A stretch of DNA of 7,343 nt from an uncultured Holophagaceae bacterium (lineage in GTDB: Bacteria; Acidobacteriota; Holophagae; Holophagales; Holophagaceae). The notes below the pieces were generated by a model. It saw only the letters and a list, made by a program, of their open reading frames with translations, ran no database searches and was not told the DNA's origin. Within the stretch, counting starts at the first letter, position 1. Each line of letters starts with the position of its first letter. Position numbers and translations under genes: made by a program. Location: NCBI GenBank assembly GCA_903890595.1, contig CAITBU010000303.1:1-7343 (forward strand), read 5' to 3'. Below, piece by piece: positions 1-5,716 of the stretch.

Positions 1-1
1 C

Positions 2-310
2 GAAGGGTCCCTGCACATGGGTCTCGGCTATGCGGTGACCGAGGAGTTCCCCTACAAGGACGGTCGCCCCGTGTCCCTCAAGATGGCTGATCTGGGCCTC
101 ATCAAGGCCAAGGACATGCCCCCCATGGACATCATCGGCATCGAGGTGCCAGACGCCGTGGGTCCCTATGGCGCCAAGGGTGTGGGCGAGATTGGGCTGG
201 TCCCCACCGCCGGGGCCGTGGCCAACGCCCTCTGCCAGTTCGACGGCATCCGCCGCACCACGTTGCCCCTCAAGGAGATGATGCTCCTGGGGAAGAAGAA
301 CAAAGTCTGA
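2..310 (+). CDS. Xanthine dehydrogenase-type molybdenum hydroxylase, C-terminal fragment
   Basis: This is the last 102 codons plus stop of a large molybdopterin-binding subunit; the 5' part lies outside the window. Reading in frame from base 2, the fragment opens EGSLHMGLGYAVTEEF and later has GAKGVGEIGLVPTAGAVANAL, both typical of the C-terminal molybdopterin domain of the xanthine dehydrogenase/aldehyde oxidase family. The Glu in GVGE (codon 188-190) sits where the family has its catalytic base, which activates the Mo-bound hydroxyl for attack on the heterocycle. Family knowledge: these cytoplasmic enzymes hydroxylate purines or related rings. Followed by ygeY- and ygfK-like genes, it most resembles the selenium-dependent molybdenum hydroxylases (XdhD-like). 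Selenium dependence is inferred from neighbours only. The exact substrate cannot be read from this fragment. Confidence 0.85.
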   Translation, partial: EGSLHMGLGYAVTEEFPYKDGRPVSLKMADLGLIKAKDMPPMDIIGIEVPDAVGPYGAKGVGEIGLVPTAGAVANALCQFDGIRRTTLPLKEMMLLGKKNKV

Positions 311-329
311 TCCCGTAGCTTTTCCCTTT

Positions 330-353
330 GCCGGGCTCCGAACCGGAGCCGGC
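330..353 (+). other. Intercistronic stem-loop upstream of the ygeY-like gene
   Basis: GCTCCG (335-340) pairs with CGGAGC (344-349) across a 3-base AAC loop. The stem extends with GCCG (330-333) pairing CGGC (350-353), leaving G334 bulged, for 10 GC-rich base pairs. No T run follows, so it does not look like an intrinsic terminator. It lies 20 bases after the hydroxylase stop codon and 15 bases before the GGAG ribosome site (369-372). It may protect the 3' end of the upstream message or mark a processing point; the function is inferred. Confidence 0.5.
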
Positions 354-380
354 CTCACCCTCTACCCTGGAGTCATCCCC

Positions 381-1916
381 ATGTCCAACCTGGACACCCG
401 CATTGCCGAACTGGCCGCCAAGTACCTGCCCCTCGCTGCCGAAATGCTCAAGGAAGCCATCCGCATCCCCGCTGACTACGTGGAGAAGCCCGTCGACCAG
501 GGCGGCGACCCTTTCTGCGGTACCTCCAACCACGAGTTCCCCCGCATCGACTACCTCCGCAAGAAGATCGTGGAGATCAAGGGCGTGCGGAACGCAGCGG
601 ACGCCTATTTCGACGACTTCGGCAACCTGGTGTGGCGGGTCGAGGATCCCAATGACGGCATCCCCGCGGACCAGAAGAAGGTGATCTACATCGACGGCCA
701 CACGGACACCGTGAAGCCCCTGCGCGCCCAGTGGCTCCAGAACACCGGCGGCATCGACTGCTTCGACGGCGTCCTCGACGCCACCAAGGTGAACAAGGAC
801 TTCCTCAACAAGGAGCTGGGCTACCTGCCTCCCGAGAGCGAGTGGAACCACCTCATCTTCGGCCGCGGCGCCGCGGATCAGCTGGGCGGCGTCATCTCGG
901 CTGCCATTGCCACCAAGATCATGCTGGAGCTGGAGGCCGAGGGTGCCCTCAAGGGCGTGATCGTGTACTCCTACGCCACGGTCTGCGAAGAGGACAATGA
1001 CGGCGCCGGCCCCATGTACCTCAACCGCCAGGTCTTCCCCACCGCCGCTCCCGCCGTGGTGCCCGATGTGGTGATCCTCACGGACAGCTCCGGTTGCTCC
1101 AAGAACGGTGCCCTGGGCATCTACCGTGGCCAGCGCGGCCGCATGCAGATCGAGGTCACGGTCAAGGGCAAGTCCTGCCACGGCTCCATGCCCTGGGAAG
1201 GCAAGAACCCCCTGGAGTTTGGCGGCGCCATCGTCAAGGAAGCGGCCGACAAGTACGATGCGCGCATCGGCTTCAAGGACGATCCGTTCCTGGGCCACGG
1301 CACCCGCACCGCCTCCTGGGCCCGCCTGGACACCCCCAGCGACTGCGCCGTGCCCGAGAAGTTCACCTTCCGCTTCGACCGTCGCCTGACCATCGGCGAG
1401 ACCCCTGAGCAGTCCTGCGCCGATGTGGAAGCCCTCGACGCCGTGGCCGTGGCCCGCAAGGCTGGCCTCACGGTGGAGATCTCCATCCCCACCTACACCG
1501 ACGCCTCCTGGAAGGGCTACGTCCTCAACAACCCCCAGGTCTACCTGGGCTGGCTCACCCCCGAGGAGCACCCCGCGGTGCAGGCGGCTGTGGCTGCCTA
1601 CAAGAAGGTCATCTCCCCCAATGTGGATGGCAAGGTGGGCACCGGTGGCGTCCTGACCAAGGAGCCCCGCGTGGACCGCTGGGTCTTCAGCACGGACGGC
1701 GTGGGCTATCCCATCCCCACGGACGCCAGCGTCCCCGGCGCTGCCGCGAAGCAGTGGGTGAACAACGGGGTCTACAAGCACCCCGCCATGATCGGCTTCG
1801 GCACGGGCATCGAGCAGAACACCCATAAGATTGGCGAGTGCCTGGACGAGCGCGAGCTCCAGCACAGCGCGGCCTTCCTGGCCCGCTACCCCACCGTCTT
1901 CGCGGGCACCGTCTAG
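381..1916 (+). CDS. ygeY: YgeY-type M20-family metallohydrolase, extended form
   Basis: Predicted cytoplasmic zinc-dependent C-N bond hydrolase of 511 residues. M20 motifs appear in order: GHTDT (ligand H107, D109), GRGAADQLGG (bridging D166), CEED (catalytic E203, ligand E204), LTDSS (D235), and THKIGE (ligand H482). The inserted dimerisation domain has YRGQRGRM and SCHGSMPWEGKNP (H267), then DCAVPE and RFDRRLTIGET, which match E. coli YgeY closely as I recall it. YgeY is about 403 residues; the extra length appears as insertions near residues 35-55, 112-155, 410-430 and 443-466, with all metal ligands kept. The start is set by GGAG at 369-372, 8 bases before the ATG. It lies between a molybdenum hydroxylase and a ygfK-like gene, the family's usual selenium and purine setting. 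The true substrate is unknown; an acyclic or ureido product of purine breakdown is an inference. Confidence 0.82.
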   Translation: MSNLDTRIAELAAKYLPLAAEMLKEAIRIPADYVEKPVDQGGDPFCGTSNHEFPRIDYLRKKIVEIKGVRNAADAYFDDFGNLVWRVEDPNDGIPADQKKVIYIDGHTDTVKPLRAQWLQNTGGIDCFDGVLDATKVNKDFLNKELGYLPPESEWNHLIFGRGAADQLGGVISAAIATKIMLELEAEGALKGVIVYSYATVCEEDNDGAGPMYLNRQVFPTAAPAVVPDVVILTDSSGCSKNGALGIYRGQRGRMQIEVTVKGKSCHGSMPWEGKNPLEFGGAIVKEAADKYDARIGFKDDPFLGHGTRTASWARLDTPSDCAVPEKFTFRFDRRLTIGETPEQSCADVEALDAVAVARKAGLTVEISIPTYTDASWKGYVLNNPQVYLGWLTPEEHPAVQAAVAAYKKVISPNVDGKVGTGGVLTKEPRVDRWVFSTDGVGYPIPTDASVPGAAAKQWVNNGVYKHPAMIGFGTGIEQNTHKIGECLDERELQHSAAFLARYPTVFAGTV

Positions 1917-1970
1917 CCGCCAGCCCCCGAGCCAGTCCTCTTTCCCGTTCCCGACCGGAGCACTGCCCCC

Positions 1971-4900
1971 ATGGAAAAAGCCTTCCGCTCCGCCTCGCTC
2001 GAGCTGCTCACCACCTGGATCTTCGGTGAGCTGGACCTGGGGGGCGCCGTCCTCGGCATCCCCCGGGAGAACTTCCGGATCCCCAGTCCGAAGCTCGCTC
2101 GGGAGATGTTCGGGCACACCGTGGCCGCGCCCCTGGGCGTGGCGGCGGGACCGCACACCCAGCTGGCCCAGAACATCGTGGCCAGCTGGCTGTGCGGGGC
2201 CCGCTTCATCGAGCTGAAGACCGTCCAGATCCTCGACGAGATCGAGGTGAGCCGGCCCTGCATCGATGCGGCGGACGAGACCTACAACTGTGAGTGGTCC
2301 CAGGAGCTCAAGCTCGAGGAGTCCTTCACGGAGTACCTCAACGCCTGGGTGCTCATCCATGCCATCGCCCACCGCCTGGGTCTGCCGGATCCCGGCATGC
2401 ACTTCAGCATGAGCGTGGGCTACAACCTGGAGGGCATTCAGAGCCCCCGGGTGCAGCAGTTCATTGCCGACATGCGCAACGGCGGCGCCGCCCTGGCGGC
2501 CGCTATCGAGACCGTGGCCAAGGTCTATCCTGCCGTGCGGGACATAACCATTCCCACGGAGCTGTCCAACCAGATCACCCTCTCCACCATGCACGGCTGC
2601 CCCCCGGCGGAGATCGAGCGCATCGCCCGCTTCCTGCTCACGGACATGGGCATGCACACCTGGGTGAAGCTGAACCCCACCCTGCTCGGACCCGAGCGCC
2701 TGCGGGGCCTGCTCAACGACACCCTGGGCTTCGACATCACGGTGCCCGATGCGGCCTTCGGCCACGACCCCAAGTGGGAGGACGCCCTCAGCATGGTGAA
2801 GAGCCTGGCCCAGGTGGCTGGCCCTCTGCCCAACGAGTTCGGCCTCAAGCTCTCCAACACCCTGGAGGTGCTCAACCACCGGCCCATCTTCCCGGCCAAC
2901 GAGAAGATGATGTACATGTCCGGCCGGGCCCTGCACCCCCTGACGCTCACCCTGGCCCACCTGGTCACGGAAGAGCTGGGCGGGGCGGTTCCCATCAGCT
3001 TCTGTGGCGGCGCCGACGCCCGCAACTTCGCGGACCTCGTGGCGGATGGCCTGGGCCCCGTGACGGTCTGCACGGACCTGCTCAAGCCCGGCGGCTATGC
3101 CCGCTTGCAGCAGTACCTCGAGAACCTCGAGCGCGCCATGGACGAGGCCGGGGCCGACAGCCTCGACGCTTTCATCCAGGCCCGCTCCGGCGGCCACGGG
3201 GCCCGCTTCAACCTGGCTCGCCACGGCGTCAAGGCCGTGGGTGACGACACCTACTTCCGGCGCGTCCGCCCCCTGGACTTCAAGGGCGACAAGCCCCTGG
3301 GCCACTTCGACTGCATCGCCGCGCCCTGCGTGGATGCCTGCCCCACCCACCAGAACATCCCGGACTACCTGTGGCTGGTGGCCCACGGCAAGCCCACCGA
3401 GGCCATGGAGGTCATCCTCCGCACCAACCCCCAGCCCGGCACCACGGGCAGCGTCTGCGATCACCCCTGCACTGAGCGCTGCGTGCGCAACTTCTATGAT
3501 GCGCCTCTCGCCATTCGCGAGATCAAGCGCTTCGCCTTCGAGAACGCCGGACCCCTGCCCGCGGAGCGCCGGGGGGCGCCCGTGGGCGTGAAGGTGGCCA
3601 TTGTGGGGGCCGGTCCGGCGGGCCTCTCCGCCGCCTACTACCTGGCCAAGGCCGGGTTTGACGTGGAGGTCTTCGAGGCGAAGCAGGAGCTGGGCGGCAT
3701 GGTGGGCGGGTTGATCCCGGCCTACCGCCTCCCCAAGGCCACCCTGGAGGGCGACCTGGTGCGCCTGCGGGAGTTGGGCGTCGAGATCCGCCTGGGCCAA
3801 GTGCTGGGTCGGGACTTCACCCTGGCGGACCTGCGCCGGGATCATGCCCATGTCTTCCTCGCCATCGGGGCCCAGAAGGGCAAGCGCCTGGGCATTCCCG
3901 GTGAAGACACGCCGGGGGTCATGGACGCCCTGGACTTCCTCGACAAGGTCCGGGCGGGCACGCCCATGGACCTGGGCCAGCGCATCCTGGTCATCGGTGC
4001 CGGCAACTCCGCCATGGACGCCGTGCGCTCCGCCATCCGGCTGGTGCCGGGGGGCGAGGTCACCATCGTCTACCGTCGCACCCGGGCCCAGATGCCCGCC
4101 GACCCCGCGGAAGTGCATGACTGCATCGAAGAAGGCATCCTGATCCGCGACCTCCTGGCTCCCGCCTCTGTGGTGGCAGCGGGTGGCAAGGTGTCGGGTC
4201 TCGCCTGCACCCAGATGCGCCTCGGCGAGCGGGATGCCTCGGGTCGTCCCCGGCCCGTCCCGGTGGTGGGCAGCGAGGTGGTCGTCCCTGCGGACACCAT
4301 CATCTCGGCCATCAGCCAGGAGGCCGTCCTGGACTTCCTGGAAGGCCTGGAGGTCAAGCGCAACGGCAGCGGCTACCTGGTGGTCGACCCCAAGACCTGT
4401 GAGACCTCGGTGCCCGGCCTCTTCGCCGGTGGCGATGTGGTGCATGGCGCCGCCTCGGTGATCATGGCCATCGCTGACGGTCGGGCCGTGGCTGAGACCA
4501 TCGGCGCCCGCCACGGTGTGGCGCCCCTGGTCGAGCCTCTGCTCGAGAAGGGCCAGGCGGATGCCGCCCTCATGGAGAAGAAGGCCCGCCTCGTCGGGGC
4601 CCAGAAGGTGCCGGTGCTGCCCCTGGCCGATCGTCAGGGCTTTGCCGAGGTGCTCAAGCCCTTCACGGCTGAGGCGGCCGCCAAGGAAGCCAGCCGCTGC
4701 CTGGACTGCGATGACCTCTGCAGCCTCTGTGTCACCGTCTGCCCCAACCGGGCCAACCAGGCCTACGGCATCACCCCCCTGCACATGACCCTGCCCCTGT
4801 TGGTCCAGCGCCAGGGCCGCCTGGTGGCCGAGGGCGCCCGGGCCTTCACGGTGGATCAGCCTGTGCAGACCCTCAACATTGCCGACTACTGCAACGACTG

Positions 4901-5273
4901 CGGCAACTGCGACAGCTTCTGCCCCGCCGCCGGGTCCCCCTACAAGGACAAGCCCCGCTTCTGGATCGACCCGGAGGGCTACCGGGACGCCAAGGGGGAT
5001 GCCTTCCGCCTGGAGCGGCACCCCGGAGGCCTGCACATCGAGGCCCGCCTGGCCGGCCGAGCCCATCGCCTTGAGGTGGATGGCGCCAAGGCCCGCTATC
5101 GCAGCGACCAGGTCGCTGTGGAGCTGGCGGCTGGGACCTGGTCCATCGGGGCCTGGGAGGCCGTCACCACCCTGCCGGAGGGCACCGGCATCGACCTGGT
5201 CCCCTGCGCCACCCTGGTGGCCCTGCTGGCGGTGGCCGAGGCCCTGCCGGCCCTGGTCACGGGGGGAAGGTAA
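1971..5273 (+). CDS. ygfK: YgfK-type flavin/iron-sulfur oxidoreductase (putative selenate reductase subunit)
   Basis: A 1100-residue multi-cofactor enzyme (E. coli YgfK is about 1030), with no signal peptide, so cytoplasmic. Modules in order: a dihydroorotate dehydrogenase-like barrel (about 1-400) with PLGVAAGPHT (54-62), MHGCPPAEIERI (C210), WVKLNPT (K233) and CGGADA (345-350); a GltD-like N-terminal Fe-S region with C448, C453, C457, C496, C500, C504; FAD-binding GAGPAG (546-551); NADPH-type GAGNSA (676-681); a second FAD motif AGGD (819-822); then ferredoxin-like Fe-S motifs C910, C913, C917, C920, C924 and C974, C977, C980, C984; and a roughly 115-residue tail. GGAG at 1957-1960 precedes the ATG by 10 bases. 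Known: E. coli mutants tie ygfK to selenate reduction, and later work ties the cluster to anaerobic uric acid breakdown. The layout suggests electron transfer from NAD(P)H through FAD and Fe-S to a flavin site, or the reverse. No molybdenum domain is present. The natural substrate is unproven. Confidence 0.88.
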   Translation: MEKAFRSASLELLTTWIFGELDLGGAVLGIPRENFRIPSPKLAREMFGHTVAAPLGVAAGPHTQLAQNIVASWLCGARFIELKTVQILDEIEVSRPCIDAADETYNCEWSQELKLEESFTEYLNAWVLIHAIAHRLGLPDPGMHFSMSVGYNLEGIQSPRVQQFIADMRNGGAALAAAIETVAKVYPAVRDITIPTELSNQITLSTMHGCPPAEIERIARFLLTDMGMHTWVKLNPTLLGPERLRGLLNDTLGFDITVPDAAFGHDPKWEDALSMVKSLAQVAGPLPNEFGLKLSNTLEVLNHRPIFPANEKMMYMSGRALHPLTLTLAHLVTEELGGAVPISFCGGADARNFADLVADGLGPVTVCTDLLKPGGYARLQQYLENLERAMDEAGADSLDAFIQARSGGHGARFNLARHGVKAVGDDTYFRRVRPLDFKGDKPLGHFDCIAAPCVDACPTHQNIPDYLWLVAHGKPTEAMEVILRTNPQPGTTGSVCDHPCTERCVRNFYDAPLAIREIKRFAFENAGPLPAERRGAPVGVKVAIVGAGPAGLSAAYYLAKAGFDVEVFEAKQELGGMVGGLIPAYRLPKATLEGDLVRLRELGVEIRLGQVLGRDFTLADLRRDHAHVFLAIGAQKGKRLGIPGEDTPGVMDALDFLDKVRAGTPMDLGQRILVIGAGNSAMDAVRSAIRLVPGGEVTIVYRRTRAQMPADPAEVHDCIEEGILIRDLLAPASVVAAGGKVSGLACTQMRLGERDASGRPRPVPVVGSEVVVPADTIISAISQEAVLDFLEGLEVKRNGSGYLVVDPKTCETSVPGLFAGGDVVHGAASVIMAIADGRAVAETIGARHGVAPLVEPLLEKGQADAALMEKKARLVGAQKVPVLPLADRQGFAEVLKPFTAEAAAKEASRCLDCDDLCSLCVTVCPNRANQAYGITPLHMTLPLLVQRQGRLVAEGARAFTVDQPVQTLNIADYCNDCGNCDSFCPAAGSPYKDKPRFWIDPEGYRDAKGDAFRLERHPGGLHIEARLAGRAHRLEVDGAKARYRSDQVAVELAAGTWSIGAWEAVTTLPEGTGIDLVPCATLVALLAVAEALPALVTGGR

Positions 5274-5300
5274 AAATTTTTCCGCCACTGAAAAAAATTT
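5274..5300. repeat. A/T-only inverted repeat at the ygfK stop codon
   Basis: AAATTTTT (5274-5281) and AAAAATTT (5293-5300) are perfect reverse complements separated by 11 bases, starting right after the TAA of ygfK. The surrounding 70 bases are strikingly AT-rich against GC-rich neighbours. An all-AT stem is a poor intrinsic terminator. It abuts a -35 hexamer, so an UP-element or a regulator-binding site is the more likely reading. Role inferred. Confidence 0.45.
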
Positions 5301-5301
5301 A

Positions 5302-5329
5302 TTGACCTGTGGGTTTTCTATTTTATTCT
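5302..5329 (+). promoter_or_regulatory. Candidate sigma70-type promoter with an AT-rich upstream element
   Basis: TTGACC (5302-5307, 5 of 6 matches to the -35 consensus), a 16-base spacer, then TATTCT (5324-5329, 4 of 6 to the -10). An A/T tract directly upstream (5291-5301) resembles an UP element. Transcription would begin near 5336, giving a leader of about 380 bases before the Tsx-like channel, or a separate small RNA. It is the best promoter-like match I see in the gap between ygfK and the channel gene. Confidence 0.5.
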
Positions 5330-5345
5330 TGGGCTGGGATTACTC

Positions 5346-5396
5346 CGCCAAGTTCATGCAATAGCCCCTAACAGCAAGGCGATTGAATGATGGACG
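5346..5396 (+). other. Extended imperfect RNA hairpin in the intergenic leader
   Basis: CG and CCA (5346-5350) pair with TGG and CG (5391-5393, 5395-5396). Then TCAT pairs ATGA (5354-5357/5387-5390), CAAT pairs ATTG (5359-5362/5382-5385) and GCC pairs GGC (5364-5366/5378-5380). Single G·A and A·G mismatches separate the helices, AGT (5351-5353) is bulged, and the loop is 11 bases. It starts about 10 bases after the predicted transcription start, so it would be the first structured element of the transcript. It was found by eye; no energy calculation or family match is claimed. Confidence 0.35.
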
Positions 5397-5417
5397 TTCG
5401 TCGGCAGGCAGCTGCAA

Positions 5418-5439
5418 CCGGGACGGCCCACGGGTCCGG
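5418..5439 (+). other. Short GC-rich stem-loop in the intergenic leader
   Basis: CCGG (5418-5421) and AC (5423-5424) pair with GTCCGG (5434-5439), with G5422 bulged and a 9-base loop. No T run follows, so it is not a convincing terminator. In GC-rich DNA such a stem could occur by chance. Confidence 0.25.
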
Positions 5440-5456
5440 GAAATTAGGCAGGCCTC

Positions 5457-5472
5457 TGGGAACAGTTGTGCA
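5457..5472 (+). promoter_or_regulatory. Weak sigma54-like -24/-12 element
   Basis: TGGGAACAGTTGTGCA keeps the invariant GG and GC with exactly 10 bases between them, the spacing required by RpoN. It misses several less strict positions of the TGGCAC-N5-TTGC consensus. If used, the leader of the Tsx-like channel would be about 230 bases. No paired enhancer site was recognised, and a chance match is quite possible. Confidence 0.2.
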
Positions 5473-5502
5473 TTTTCATTTCCCTAGATATTTGCGAAAA
5501 TT

Positions 5503-5566
5503 ACCAAGTAGCAGATCCCTGCGCACCAGGAATGGCTCATTCCGGCCGGGAGATTTCCCACTTGGT
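5503..5566 (+). ncRNA. Candidate multibranch RNA fold in the leader of the Tsx-like channel
   Basis: A perfect 7-bp closing helix, ACCAAGT (5503-5509) with ACTTGGT (5560-5566), encloses three consecutive hairpins: GCAG/CTGC (5511-5514/5519-5522, 4-base loop), GGAATG/CATTCC (5529-5534/5538-5543, 3-base loop) and GGGA/TCCC (5548-5551/5556-5559, 4-base loop). The result is a four-way junction. It is not a tRNA: the first hairpin loop is too short for a D loop, there is no T-loop TTCGA signature and no 5-bp T stem. It matches no riboswitch consensus I know. It could be a cis-regulatory leader or part of a small RNA, or a chance fold. Confidence 0.3.
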
Positions 5567-5660
5567 TCTCCCTGAAAAACCAATGGTCGATCCTCTGGGC
5601 GGGACGCACTCCATCCCCACCCGGACCAGGCACCTTCCTGCTTCACCCCTTTTTTCCCCA

Positions 5661-5669
5661 CCCCCCCCC
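5661..5669 (+). repeat. C9 homopolymer in a pyrimidine tract upstream of a surface protein
   Basis: Nine consecutive C residues, preceded by a T6 run (5650-5655) and CCCC, form a pyrimidine-rich stretch from about 5631 to 5670. The C9 run ends 47 bases before the start codon of an outer-membrane channel, in the untranslated leader. Such runs are prone to slippage. Confidence 0.9.
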
Positions 5670-5676
5670 ACACCGA

Positions 5677-5695
5677 GGCCCAGGCAATCCTGGCC
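5677..5695 (+). other. Stem-loop just upstream of the channel gene's ribosome-binding site
   Basis: GGC (5677-5679) and CAGG (5681-5684) pair with CCTG and GCC (5689-5695) across a CAAT loop, with C5680 bulged, giving 7 base pairs. It ends 9 bases before the AAGGAG site (5705-5710), so the site itself stays free. It could stabilise the 5' leader of an abundant porin message; this is inference. Confidence 0.35.
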
Positions 5696-5716
5696 ACCTC
5701 TACCAAGGAGCACCGC

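Noticed and set aside
270..5288. A 1672-codon open frame on the - strand antisense to ygeY and ygfK
   Set aside because: It mirrors the codon phase of two GC-rich genes that happen to share a frame. Its product is a low-complexity mix of G, A, H, V, L and D with no recognisable domain, while the + strand carries full catalytic motifs. This is a typical high-GC artefact.
5274..5300. Intrinsic terminator of ygfK
   Set aside because: The stem is only A and T pairs with an 11-base loop, and no GC-rich stem precedes a T run.
5503..5566. tRNA gene, suggested by a 7-bp closing helix with three hairpins
   Set aside because: The first loop has 4 bases where a D loop needs about 7 to 11, there is no T-loop TTCGA signature or 5-bp T stem, and the total of 64 bases is short.
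5387..5575. A 62-codon + strand frame in the intergenic region, with AAGG 7 bases before the ATG
   Set aside because: The product is Arg/Ser/Pro-rich without any recognisable motif, and the frame overlaps several possible RNA stems. The modest ribosome site alone does not support a gene.
5631..5655. Terminator of a small RNA ending at the T6 run
   Set aside because: The only nearby stem is CAGG/CCTG, four base pairs, separated from the T run by a C-rich spacer.
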